In this document: piece by piece, positions 56,101 to 63,966 of the stretch
Layout of the letters: each line of letters starts with the position of its first letter
Numbering within the stretch: position 1 is the stretch's first letter
Assembly: GCA_947472795.1 (NCBI GenBank)
Contig: CANJBL010000001.1
Location: 1 to 64,000 of the forward strand
Reading direction: 5' to 3'
DNA: 64,000 nt
Source of the DNA: Fidelibacterota bacterium
Lineage (GTDB): Bacteria; Pseudomonadota; Alphaproteobacteria; Rhodospirillales; Rhodospirillaceae
Translations under genes and position numbers: made by a program
Notes under the pieces: generated by a model
What the model was told of the DNA's origin: nothing
Databases searched by the model: none
What the model saw: only the letters and a program-made list of their open reading frames with translations

Positions 56101-56573
56101 CAAGGCGGCGTATCGGCATCGTTTGGCGCGGCAATGCTGTGCACAAGAACGACCACAACCGCAGCATTCCTCTGTCCGATTTTCTGACCGCGCTGCCCGC
56201 TGGGCTGGACTATGTAAGCTTGCAGAAGGACCTGACGCGCGAGGAAGAAGCGTGTCTGACCGCGCGCCCCGACATTCATCACCTTGGCGACGCTTTGCAT
56301 GACTTCAGCGATACCGCCGCCGCTCTCGCGAGCCTGGACGTGATTGTGAGCGTGGATACGAGCGTGGTCCATCTCGCGGGGGCGCTGGGCCGCCCCGTGT
56401 GGATCTTGCTGCCGTTCAATCCCGATTGGCGTTGGCTGCTAAACCGCGCCGATAGCCCCTGGTATGCGAGCGCCATTCTTTATCGGCAGCAAGGGCCCAG
56501 CGACTGGGCATCAGCTTTGTCGCGGATCGCCACCGATCTTGCGGCTTTTGCCGCGGACAATGCCGCACCCTGA
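53163..56573 (+). CDS. Tandem-duplicated TPR-glycosyltransferase (two complete modules)
   Basis: A 1136-residue protein that is two copies of one architecture. Module 1: TPRs over ~1-380 (about ten), then a GT-B/heptosyltransferase-like domain from ~388 with ILLHAEQGLGDTLQACRYA and VDTSVAHLAGALGRAFWVM. Module 2: TPRs from ~655 to ~860 (five), then a second GT domain from ~875 with ILLHAEQGFGDTLQFCRYA and VDTSVVHLAGALGRPVWIL. The D-T-S-V-x-H-L-A-G-A-L-G block is that of GT9-like ends. Both GT copies keep the same motifs, so both may be active. ATGA overlap with the upstream GT41-type gene. Sugar and target are unknown. Confidence 0.88.
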   Translation: MTGAAQSLQQAFDAFRQGDLDGANALCTAVLKDMPQSFEALHLLGVIAFQKGAPQQAATLFEKAVAVQPENASARGNLGAALETMGQWEAALDQYERAIALAPNANTFLNRGNVLGRLRRTDAALASYEQAIALQPAHADAYLNAGNLLREMRQSEKALAFYERGIAAVPRHAGLHNNRGIALKDVGRLNDAGAAYDAAIALDPALADAHYNRGNALRALLQERAALESYDGAIAARPSFAAAHNNRGNALRALRRLPEALAAYEHAIAHAPGYAEAFYNRGALLGDLQRHDAAVASYDQAIALQPHYPEAYTARGVALREVGRQEEARASHVTALRLAPDLAQAHWDLALWCLQNGRFAEGWQEYQWRWKNADLKLDPRNFPQPIWGGEDIRGKTILLHAEQGLGDTLQACRYAPLVASFGARVILEVQEPLAELMKSLAGVAAVIINGQPLPAFDVHCPLLSLPGFFKTETTNIPAADGYLVVPKDHLAIWQSKLGTATARRVGIVWRGNASHKNDLNRSIPLPVFLKALPPGLDYINLQKDLTDEESDLLRTRTDIKHVGDSLRDFSDTAAVCTLADIVITVDTSVAHLAGALGRAFWVMLPFNPDWRWLLQRTDSPWYTGAKLYRQETPGDWTPVTAQVSADLMAFAGTSVTAEAHNEHGIALYAQGDFQGAIVSYSRAIALKPDLAVAFINRGVAYRELEYLAAALADYDRALTLDPHHAGILNNRGIAFSDLGRYADALRDFEAAIALQPDSAEAYYNRGATLTRLNRHTEALASYERAIAIRPHYAEAYNGRGLALRDLGRPEDAIASHRDALTVSPDMAQAHWSLSFALLQVGNFAEGWREQEWRWRTRELKLTPRAFAQPLWHGTESLQGKTILLHAEQGFGDTLQFCRYATLVSERGANVLLEVPAPLVTLLRGLEGVAAVIATGDPLPAFDLHCPLASLPLAFGTDEHSIPFARGYLKAPPEKTPEKGTRRRIGIVWRGNAVHKNDHNRSIPLSDFLTALPAGLDYVSLQKDLTREEEACLTARPDIHHLGDALHDFSDTAAALASLDVIVSVDTSVVHLAGALGRPVWILLPFNPDWRWLLNRADSPWYASAILYRQQGPSDWASALSRIATDLAAFAADNAAP

Positions 56574-56696
56574 CGGACGTCGCGCCGGGCGCGCCCGACT
56601 CTTCACTATACAAAGCAGGTAGAGGCCGCTTACACCTTCAGGAGGAGCGCGGCCGGAGCGACCTCGGCAGTATATAAATTTTTGCATGCGATAGAG

Positions 56697-58145
56697 ATGA
56701 ACCAAGACACACCCACCACCGGCGAGCAGATTGAGAAAGGCACCGTTCCCACCGGCACACAAGAGAAGGCCGTGGTGGAGGCGACGGAGTTTGTCGATGC
56801 GCGCGTGGCGCCGCGCGGCAGCCTAGAGAACCTGTCACACGAAGAGGTTGCTAAACTGCTCGATCGGGGCCAGGGCGGCCTGTATCCCGTTTTCCGCCAA
56901 TGTGCGCTCGCCGTGCTCAACTCGGGCAGCTACAGCGACGACCCGCGCGCGCTGTTCGAAAAATACCGCGCCTTCGAACTGAAGATCGTGCAGCAGGCCT
57001 GGGGCATCAAGCTGGAGATGACACACGCGCCCGCCGGTGCCTTTGTCGATGGCGAGATGATTCGCGGTGTGAAAGAGCACTTGTTCGCGGTCCTGCGCGA
57101 CATCGTCTACATCTCCAACGAGATCATGGAGAGCGGACGCTTCGATCTGGGCACGCACGACGGCATCACCAACGCCGTCTTCTGTATCCTGCGCAACGCA
57201 GGTGTTCTGGAAACCAAAGGCCAACCCGATCTTGTTGTCTGCTGGGGCGGGCATTCCATCAGCCGCGAGGAGTACGACTACACCAAGCGCGTGGGCTACG
57301 AGCTGGGCCTGCGCTGCCTGAATGTGTGCACAGGCTGCGGCCCCGGCGCCATGAAAGGTCCCATGAAGGGCGCCACCATCGGCCACGCCAAACAGCGCTT
57401 CGATGTTGGGCATTACATCGGGCTCACCGAGCCCGGCATCGTGGCCGCCGAGCCGCCCAACGCCATCGTCAATCACCTCGTCATCATGCCCGACATCGAG
57501 AAGCGCCTGGAGGCCTTCGTGCGCCTGGGCCATGGCATTGTGGTGTTCCCCGGCGGCGTCGGCACCTTGGAAGAAATTCTGTACCTGTTGGGCGTGTTGC
57601 TGGACCCTGCGAACGCCGACCAGCCCATGCCGTTGATCTTCACCGGACCCGCCTCGGCCGCGTCTTATTTCCATCGCATTGACGAATTTGTGAGCCTCAC
57701 TTTGGGACCCAAGGCCCGCGAGCGCTATCAGATCATCATCGATGACCCCGCTGCCGTCGCCAGGGCCATGGTCTCAGGGTTGGAGCGCGTGCGCCACCAC
57801 CGCACCGTCACGGGCGATGCCTATAATTTCAACTGGACGCTGCATATCCCACGCGAACTTCAGGCACCTTTTGTGGTGAGCCACGAAAGCGTGGCCGCCC
57901 TCGACCTGCATCTGGACCAGCCTGTGCACGCACGTGCTGCCAACCTGCGCCGTGTGTTCTCGGCCCTTGTGGCGGGCAATATCCGAGCACCCATGATCCG
58001 GCTGGTGGAAGAGCGCGGGCCTTTCGAGATCAGCGGCGATGCTCGCCTCATGCAGGCCATCGATGCCCTGTTGGGCGAGTTCGTCGCGCAAAAGCGCATG
58101 AAGCTCTCGGGCGACTATCACCCGGTGTACCGCATCGTCGCTTAA
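56697..58145 (+). CDS. ppnN: Pyrimidine/purine-5'-nucleotide nucleosidase PpnN (LOG family)
   Basis: A 482-residue enzyme that cleaves nucleoside monophosphates at the N-glycosidic bond, linked in E. coli to (p)ppGpp control of nucleotide pools. The Rossmann-like LOG core carries GCGPGAMKGPMKGA and the catalytic-type motif GHGIVVFPGGVGTLEE (around residue 285); N- and C-terminal extensions give the long PpnN form (E. coli 454). I chose the ATG at 56697; a TTG five codons upstream is weaker. It starts a plus-strand group of five genes. Confidence 0.92.
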   Translation: MNQDTPTTGEQIEKGTVPTGTQEKAVVEATEFVDARVAPRGSLENLSHEEVAKLLDRGQGGLYPVFRQCALAVLNSGSYSDDPRALFEKYRAFELKIVQQAWGIKLEMTHAPAGAFVDGEMIRGVKEHLFAVLRDIVYISNEIMESGRFDLGTHDGITNAVFCILRNAGVLETKGQPDLVVCWGGHSISREEYDYTKRVGYELGLRCLNVCTGCGPGAMKGPMKGATIGHAKQRFDVGHYIGLTEPGIVAAEPPNAIVNHLVIMPDIEKRLEAFVRLGHGIVVFPGGVGTLEEILYLLGVLLDPANADQPMPLIFTGPASAASYFHRIDEFVSLTLGPKARERYQIIIDDPAAVARAMVSGLERVRHHRTVTGDAYNFNWTLHIPRELQAPFVVSHESVAALDLHLDQPVHARAANLRRVFSALVAGNIRAPMIRLVEERGPFEISGDARLMQAIDALLGEFVAQKRMKLSGDYHPVYRIVA

Positions 58146-58186
58146 TCGGTTAGACTTCCAATAGAACCAGAATAGGGAGCCAAACA

Positions 58187-59158
58187 GTGCCGCGTGGCGA
58201 TGCCTTGTGGTATGCGGGCCAAGACCGCGTCGAACTGCGCACTGAACAGGCGTGCGCCCCCGGCGCGGGCGACGTCTGCGTCGCGGCGCGCTTTTCGGGC
58301 ATCAGCCGAGGCACGGAACGGCTCATATTTTCCGGCCGCGTGCCCGCATCCGAATACCAGCGCATGCGCTGCCCGCATCAGGCGGGCGACTTTCCATTTC
58401 CCGTGAAATACGGCTACGCCCTGGTGGGCGAGGTGGAACAAGGCCCCGCCTCTCTCATGGGCAAATCCGTTTTCCTGCTTCATCCGCACCAGAGAAAAAT
58501 GTGCGTGCCGGCAGGCAATGTGCATGTCATCCCCGAGGGCGTGCCGCTGAAACGTGCGGCGCTCGCGGCCAATATCGAAACCGCGCTCAACGTCACGTGG
58601 GATTCCGGTGCGGCCCCCGGCGACAAGGTGTTGGTGGTGGGCGGCGGTGTGCTGGGGCTTCTGACGGCGGCGATCATCGCCGGCATTCCCGGAACGACTG
58701 TGACGGTGGCGGACGTGGACCCCACGCGTGCGCCTATCGCCGCGAAATTGGGCGCCGCTTTCACCCTTCCCGACGCCGCGCCACGCGACCAGGATATTGT
58801 GATTCACACCAGCAGCACCGCAGCCGGTTTACAGGTAGCGCTCGCCAGTGCGGGCACGGAAGCGCGCGTGGTCGAAGCCAGCTGGTACGGCGACAAAGAT
58901 GTAGCCGTCCCGCTCGGCGAGGCTTTTCATGCCCGGCGTTTGCAGCTCATCTCCTCACAGGTCGGCGCTGTGCCGCCCGCGCGGCGCGCGCGTTGGACAA
59001 CAGCACGGCGCATGGCGTCTGCACTCTCTTTGTTGCGCGATAGCCGCTTCGATGCCCTGATCACGGGCGAGATCGCCTTTGACGATGCCGTGACGGAAGT
59101 GCCAAAAGTCCTCTCCGGCGGCAGCGCAGGTCTCATGACCGTGCTGCGCTATACCTGA
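58187..59158 (+). CDS. BchC-like MDR dehydrogenase lacking zinc ligands
   Basis: A 323-residue medium-chain dehydrogenase/reductase. The GroES-like half has FSGISRGTERLIF where zinc enzymes have a Cys, and YGYALVGEV where they have GHE, so the catalytic zinc is probably absent. The Rossmann half has VVGGGVLGLL. This subset resembles bacteriochlorophyllide-type BchC dehydrogenases. A GTG start is preceded by AGGGAG. The genes that follow (PTPS-like, GT4, methyltransferase) suggest it oxidises or reduces a small aromatic intermediate. Confidence 0.8.
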   Translation: MPRGDALWYAGQDRVELRTEQACAPGAGDVCVAARFSGISRGTERLIFSGRVPASEYQRMRCPHQAGDFPFPVKYGYALVGEVEQGPASLMGKSVFLLHPHQRKMCVPAGNVHVIPEGVPLKRAALAANIETALNVTWDSGAAPGDKVLVVGGGVLGLLTAAIIAGIPGTTVTVADVDPTRAPIAAKLGAAFTLPDAAPRDQDIVIHTSSTAAGLQVALASAGTEARVVEASWYGDKDVAVPLGEAFHARRLQLISSQVGAVPPARRARWTTARRMASALSLLRDSRFDALITGEIAFDDAVTEVPKVLSGGSAGLMTVLRYT

Positions 59159-59181
59159 TCACCAACCAAGGAAACCGACCC

Positions 59182-59583
59182 ATGTACGCCGTAGAAGTGC
59201 GCGACCACGTCATGATTGCCCATAGCATCAAGGGCGAGGTCTTCGGCCCAGCTCAGAATCTTCATGGCGCCACGTATGTCGTCGACGTCTGCTTCATGCG
59301 CCGCGAACTGGACGAGAACGACATCGTCGTCGATATCGGCCTGGCTCTGGATGTCGTCAAAAGCACGCTCGCCATTATCAATTACAGCAATCTTGATGAG
59401 CACGTTGAGTTCAAGGGCCGGCGCTCCACCACCGAAGCCGTGGCTTTCTGGATCTTCCAGAAAATCAAAGCCGCCGCCGGCGCGGGCAAGCTTGGACCCA
59501 ACGCCAAGGGGCTCGCGCGCCTGAAAATCACGCTGCACGAATCCCACAACGCGCTGGCCTCCTACGAAGCCGACCTGACGTAA
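59182..59583 (+). CDS. 6-pyruvoyltetrahydropterin synthase / QueD family, active-site degenerate
   Basis: A 133-residue T-fold protein. The family zinc site is normally three histidines (AH ... LHGH) with a catalytic Cys before LHGH and a Asp-His pair later. Here AH is kept (His14), LHGH has become LHGA, the Cys region reads FGPAQN, and the LDHxxLD catalytic region reads INYSNLDEH. A glutamate in LHESHNA is kept for the pterin ring. So pterin binding may persist while QueD/PTPS chemistry is probably lost or changed. Its place with RibA/RibD-like genes points to pterin or pyrimidine chemistry. Confidence 0.83.
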   Translation: MYAVEVRDHVMIAHSIKGEVFGPAQNLHGATYVVDVCFMRRELDENDIVVDIGLALDVVKSTLAIINYSNLDEHVEFKGRRSTTEAVAFWIFQKIKAAAGAGKLGPNAKGLARLKITLHESHNALASYEADLT

Positions 59584-59596
59584 GGGAGCTTTGCCG

Positions 59597-60643
59597 GTGC
59601 CCGATGTCTGGTTTGCCATCCCGGGCGACGTAGCGACCCTGACCGGCGGTTACGGCTACGCACGCCGACTGATGGAAGCCCTGCCACGCGCAGGGTGGAC
59701 AGCGCATCACCTGCCGTTACCCGGAACTTTCCCGTCGGCCACACACGAAGACCTCATGGCAAGCGCACGCCTGTTTACCGCCCTGCCGGAAGATGCGCTG
59801 GTCCTGGTGGACGGCTTGGCATACGGCGTTTTCCCGCACGCGATGCTCGAACAAGTGCCGGTACGTTTCGCAGCCCTGGTGCATCATCCGTTGGCGCAGG
59901 AAACTGGTTTGGAGGATGCCGACGTCGCGCGTCTCCGCGTGAGCGAACGCACGGCGTTGTCCTATGCCTCCAGCGTCATCGTCACCAGCCCGCATACATT
60001 GCAGACGCTTGCGGCAGATTACGGCGTGGACCGCGTGCGCCTGTTCCTGGCCGAGCCCGGCACGGACAAGGCATCACGCGCGCCCGGCGGCCATGCCGTG
60101 CCCAATCTTCTCACCGTCGCCACGCTGACACCGCGCAAGGCGCACGACGTTTTGATTGCGGCTTTGGCGCGGATCAAGGAATTGCCCTGGACCAGCACGC
60201 TCGTGGGCAGCCTGGAACGCGACCCGTCCATGACCGCGTGCGTGCGCGCCCTTATCGCCCAGCACGGCCTTCAAGACCGCATCGCCTTGCGCGGTGAATT
60301 GAAGGACGACGCGTTGGCGGACGCTTATGACGCCGCCGATGTTTTTGTTTTGCCGTCGCGTCATGAGGGCTACGGCATGGTGTTCGCCGAAGCCCTGGCG
60401 CACGGCCTGCCGATCGTCGCCTGCGACGCGGGTGCGGTGCGCGGCACAGTGCCGGCCGAGGCGGGGCTTCTGGCTCCGCCCGATGATGTGGATGCCTTGG
60501 CGGACGCTTTGCGGCGTGTGCTCTCGGAGCAAGACTTGCGCCGCGCACTGCGTGATGCGGCTTGGGCCTATGGCCAGACTTTGCCGACGTGGGACAATAC
60601 GGCGGCGTGTGTCGCCGAAGCCTTGTGGGCAGCGCTGCCGTGA
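59597..60643 (+). CDS. Glycosyltransferase family 4
   Basis: A ~348-residue GT-B glycosyltransferase with the C-terminal E-x7-E motif (HEGYGMVFAEALAHG) and an N-terminal GGYGYARRL acceptor region. I prefer the GTG at 59597 (eight bases from AAGGGAG) over TTG at 59591 (two bases). It probably adds a sugar to the small molecule made by the surrounding enzymes. Its stop overlaps the next gene's GTG (GTGA). Confidence 0.9.
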   Translation: MPDVWFAIPGDVATLTGGYGYARRLMEALPRAGWTAHHLPLPGTFPSATHEDLMASARLFTALPEDALVLVDGLAYGVFPHAMLEQVPVRFAALVHHPLAQETGLEDADVARLRVSERTALSYASSVIVTSPHTLQTLAADYGVDRVRLFLAEPGTDKASRAPGGHAVPNLLTVATLTPRKAHDVLIAALARIKELPWTSTLVGSLERDPSMTACVRALIAQHGLQDRIALRGELKDDALADAYDAADVFVLPSRHEGYGMVFAEALAHGLPIVACDAGAVRGTVPAEAGLLAPPDDVDALADALRRVLSEQDLRRALRDAAWAYGQTLPTWDNTAACVAEALWAALP

Positions 60644-61476
60644 GCGGCTTCTCCCCCGAATGGCTGGCTTTGCGTGAGCCTGCCGATCAGCGCGCGCGCA
60701 GCCGCGATGTCTTTGCAGCGTGCGCGGCGGCCTTCAAGGACCGTGCAGACCTGAACATCTGCGACATGGGGGCCGGCACGGGCGCTTCGGTACGCGCCCT
60801 GGCTCACCTGCTGCCGGCCCGCCAGACCTGGACCTTGGTGGATCATGATGCAGCCAACCTGACTGCATCACGCGATGCGCTGCGCGCTTGGGCAGACCGC
60901 GCGGAAATGGAAGGCGATGCACTCATCCTTCATCACCAAGGGCAGCGCATCGTTGTCTCAACGCGCGTGCAAGATTTCGCCAAGGCGCCGCGCTGCTGGA
61001 ATGAAGATACGCATTTGGTCACGGCCTCGGCGCTGTTCGACCTCGCCTCTGCCGGTTGGATTGCGCGGTTTACGGATGCCCTCGTCAAAGAGCGTGTGGG
61101 ACTTTTCGCCACCCTTACGGTCGATGGCATCATGCAAGCGGTGCCTGAACATCCTCTGGACACACACGTGTTCACACGTTTCCGCGACCATCAAACCGGC
61201 GATAAAGGTTTTGGACCATCCGCAGGCGGTGAAGCGGCGCGCCTTCTTGAAGAAGCCCTTGTCGCGCGCGGTTATCATTTAACAGCCGGCGATAGTCCGT
61301 GGATCCTGGAAAACACCGACGCCGCTTTGATTGCGGCCCTGATCGATGGCATCGCCGGCGCGGCGGGGGAAACCGGCATGGCGGCGGGGCAGCTGGAGAA
61401 TTGGCGCGCCGCGCGGCGGCTTGACACTCATCGCCTTGTCATCGGCCACCGCGACGTTTTTGCGGTGCCGACTTAG
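60640..61476 (+). CDS. Class I SAM-dependent methyltransferase
   Basis: A ~278-residue methyltransferase with the SAM motif NICDMGAGTGASVRAL and acidic motif II (TLVDHD). Start taken at GTG 60640, in a GTGA overlap with the glycosyltransferase. The C-terminal half has an aromatic-rich acceptor region. With the GT it would modify the same scaffold. It ends convergently, overlapping the cytochrome b561 stop by 4 bases. Confidence 0.85.
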   Translation: MSGFSPEWLALREPADQRARSRDVFAACAAAFKDRADLNICDMGAGTGASVRALAHLLPARQTWTLVDHDAANLTASRDALRAWADRAEMEGDALILHHQGQRIVVSTRVQDFAKAPRCWNEDTHLVTASALFDLASAGWIARFTDALVKERVGLFATLTVDGIMQAVPEHPLDTHVFTRFRDHQTGDKGFGPSAGGEAARLLEEALVARGYHLTAGDSPWILENTDAALIAALIDGIAGAAGETGMAAGQLENWRAARRLDTHRLVIGHRDVFAVPT

Positions 61477-62012
61477 GAGCCGGGCAGCATGCGGCGCAGG
61501 GTTTCGTCCTTGCGCACAAAATGGTGCTGAAGTGCCGCCGCAATGTGTAACGCCACAAGTCCGCACAGGATGAACGCCAGCGTCATATGTGTGTTCAGCA
61601 ATAGGGTTGCGAGTTCCTTGTTGGGCTCGACGAGGTCGGGTAGCTCGAACAATCCAAAGACCACGATGGGTGCGCCGAAGGCCGACGTTCCCGTCCAGCC
61701 CACCAGCGGCACGGCAAACAGCAGAAAGTAGAGTGCGCCGTGCGTGATGCGCGCCGCGTGTTCCTGCCAGATGGGCAGATCAGCCACCAAAGGCGGCGGC
61801 GGAGAATATAGCCGCCAGATCAGGCGCAGACCCGTGAGGAAAAGGATGGTCGCGCCGAAGGATCGGTGCAGGTCGAAGACCTGATTTTGCGATGGCCCCG
61901 GCTGCATGTTCAGCATGGTGATGCCGAGCGTCACGCCGCACAGGACGCAGACGGCGGTGAGCCAATGCAGGATTTTGGCGGGCGCAGAGTAAGACGCAGG
62001 TGCCATAGACAT
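61473..62012 (-). CDS. Cytochrome b561 family protein
   Basis: A 179-residue four-helix di-haem membrane protein of the prokaryotic b561 (CybB) type. Histidines at LHWLTAV, DLHRSFGATI, ITHGALYF and ALHIAAALQHH are placed as haem ligands. It moves electrons between quinone and a periplasmic partner or superoxide. It follows the RibD-like gene 3 bases away on the minus strand. Confidence 0.9.
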   Translation of the reverse strand: MSMAPASYSAPAKILHWLTAVCVLCGVTLGITMLNMQPGPSQNQVFDLHRSFGATILFLTGLRLIWRLYSPPPPLVADLPIWQEHAARITHGALYFLLFAVPLVGWTGTSAFGAPIVVFGLFELPDLVEPNKELATLLLNTHMTLAFILCGLVALHIAAALQHHFVRKDETLRRMLPGS

Positions 62013-62015
62013 CTC

Positions 62016-62795
62016 CTAACGCGAAAAGGCGCAGTCGAACAACATATCGCCGCCGGGCAGTGCGTGCACGCTCACGTGCGGACGCAGTGCTTTTTCCAAT
62101 GTGTCGATGACCGGAAGTTGAGCGCCGGCAGGCCCCGACCCGATAATCATCGGTGCCGTCATGACATGAAGCCGGTCGAGGCATCCCGCTCCCAGAAAGC
62201 GCGACAGGGTCGCCGGGCCGCCTTCGATGAGAAGGCGCTTGAGGCCAAGACCGCGCAACGCTGCAATCACATCGCCGGCAATAAAACCCGCGCGCGAAGC
62301 GGGCAGGGATATGTGCTCGACGCCGGCGACCTTGGGCGGCGCGCCGACAACGATGCGCCGCGCACCATCATTGGCGAGGCATTTAGCGGCGGACGACATG
62401 CGCCCCTGAGGGTCAATAATAACGCGGGCCGGTTGCGGCCGGCCGGGCGCTTTTGCCGCGCGGCGCACCGTCAGCTGCGGGTCATCGGCAACGACAGTGC
62501 CGACGCCGACCACAACCGCATCCACCAATGCGCGCAACCGGTGTAGGTGCACGAGAGCTGCCGGGCCGTTTATATAATGTGAGTGCCCTGTAGGAGTGGC
62601 CACGCGCCCGTCCAGCGACTGGCCGATCTGGCCGATCACGAAACTTTGATCTTCAGGCAGCGTTGCGACCAAGGGCCCATAAATGGGCCACAGGAAATTA
62701 CCGGAAAAAGCGCGGTTTTCGCCGCAATTCCCGGCTATTGCACATATCTCCAGCCATTGCGGAGTGTCCCGCTCCCAGTCCACAATGGTGTCCAT
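62016..62795 (-). CDS. RibD C-terminal reductase-domain protein (dihydrofolate reductase fold)
   Basis: A 259-residue stand-alone RibD_C reductase. Core motifs are IGQSLDGRVAT, NGPAALVHLHRLRALVDAVVVG and the C-terminal RLLIEGGPATLSRFL, the NADPH-binding region of riboflavin-pathway reductases. The deaminase half of RibD is missing, so it needs a separate deaminase or uses another substrate. I use the ATG at 62795 (MDTIVDW); upstream in-frame codons run into ribA on the opposite strand. Divergent from the GTP cyclohydrolase II gene with a 28-base gap. Confidence 0.85.
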   Translation of the reverse strand: MDTIVDWERDTPQWLEICAIAGNCGENRAFSGNFLWPIYGPLVATLPEDQSFVIGQIGQSLDGRVATPTGHSHYINGPAALVHLHRLRALVDAVVVGVGTVVADDPQLTVRRAAKAPGRPQPARVIIDPQGRMSSAAKCLANDGARRIVVGAPPKVAGVEHISLPASRAGFIAGDVIAALRGLGLKRLLIEGGPATLSRFLGAGCLDRLHVMTAPMIIGSGPAGAQLPVIDTLEKALRPHVSVHALPGGDMLFDCAFSR

Positions 62796-62823
62796 GTCAC
62801 TTTCTTGAAATGTAAGGTTACGC
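62796..62823. promoter_or_regulatory. 28-base divergent gap between RibD-like and RibA-like genes
   Basis: The two starts are only 28 bases apart, too short for two full promoters, so promoters must overlap or lie within the opposing coding regions. AAGGTTA before the GTG of the + gene is its RBS. The arrangement ensures joint control of the two genes. Confidence 0.45.
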
Positions 62824-63966
62824 GTGCCCAACGAAGACGTGAAGATTGGTACCGTCGACGTCGACTTGGCAAGGTGGTTCGGCAACCCCGGACGCCTGAC
62901 CATGCAGCGCGCCATCGCCGAGCTGCGCGCCGGCCGGCCCGTGCGCGTCATCGGCACCGATGGCTCCGCCCTCACCGTTGCGGCTGCGGAAATGCTGGGT
63001 GGCGAGCGCATCGCGGCCTGGAACCGGGCCACGGGCGGCGCGCCCGGCCTGATCCTGCCCGCGCCGCGCCTGGCGCACTTGGGCGTTGCCGTACAAAGTC
63101 ATGCCTTCCTTTCCCTGGCCGGTCTGACCGATGAGGAGATTGACACCATCCTGCGTGGTGTCGAACCGCGGGTGCCGGTGTTCGAACACCGCCCAGCGAC
63201 CGCGCATGAAGAAGCCGCCCTGGAGCTGGTGAAGCGCGCCTATCTTCTGCCGGCCGCCGTGGTGCTGCCGCCGGCCGCCGCCGATGAGCAGCCCGCGCTG
63301 GCCGAAGTGAGTGTATACGCGGTCATGAACTTCCACGAGCAGTCGGCGCGCGACCTCACCATCGCCGCGCGCACGCGCGTGCCGCTGGCGGAAGCGCATG
63401 ATGCCGAATTCGTCATCTTCAGCGGCGGCGACGGCCTGCGCGATCAGGTCGCCATCGTCATCGGCAATCCCGATCCGCAGAAGCCCGTGCTCACCCGTTT
63501 GCATTCCGCTTGCCTGACGGGCGATCTGTTCGCCAGCTTGAAGTGCGATTGCGGCGATCAGTTGCGCCTGGCCGTCGGCGAAATCGCGGCGGCGGGCAGC
63601 GGCGTGCTGCTGTATCTCGATCAAGAAGGCCGTGGCATCGGCCTCCTGAATAAAATGCGCGCCTACGGTTTGCAGGAATTGGGCCACGATACCTTGGACG
63701 CTGACGCGGTGCTGGGGTACGGACCCGACGAGCGCCGCTATGCCATTGCCGGCGCCATGCTGTCGCTGCTCGGCTTTCGCCGCATCACGCTCATGACCAA
63801 CAACCCCGGCAAGATTTCAGCGCTGGAAAGTTTCGGCGTCAACGTCACGGGCCATCAGCGCATCATGGGTGCGGTGAACCCGCACAATCAGAATTACTTG
63901 CAGACCAAGGAGCGGCGCGCCGGCCACCTCTTGGGTCAGCTTCGGCGCGAGCCTCCCAAGACTTAA
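62824..63966 (+). CDS. ribA: GTP cyclohydrolase II with degenerate RibB-like N-terminal domain
   Basis: A 380-residue protein. The C-terminal ~200 residues are a complete GTP cyclohydrolase II: zinc ligands Cys230, Cys241 and Cys243 and the DQEGRGIGLL active site at 267. It opens GTP to the diaminopyrimidine that starts riboflavin and related compounds. The N-terminal ~180 residues are similar in place to RibB (DHBP synthase) but read RVIGTDGSALTVAAAEM where RibB has the acidic ENEGD motif, so that activity is likely lost. GTG start. A normal RibBA copy may exist elsewhere; this copy clusters with the RibD-like and PTPS-like genes. Confidence 0.93.
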   Translation: MPNEDVKIGTVDVDLARWFGNPGRLTMQRAIAELRAGRPVRVIGTDGSALTVAAAEMLGGERIAAWNRATGGAPGLILPAPRLAHLGVAVQSHAFLSLAGLTDEEIDTILRGVEPRVPVFEHRPATAHEEAALELVKRAYLLPAAVVLPPAAADEQPALAEVSVYAVMNFHEQSARDLTIAARTRVPLAEAHDAEFVIFSGGDGLRDQVAIVIGNPDPQKPVLTRLHSACLTGDLFASLKCDCGDQLRLAVGEIAAAGSGVLLYLDQEGRGIGLLNKMRAYGLQELGHDTLDADAVLGYGPDERRYAIAGAMLSLLGFRRITLMTNNPGKISALESFGVNVTGHQRIMGAVNPHNQNYLQTKERRAGHLLGQLRREPPKT

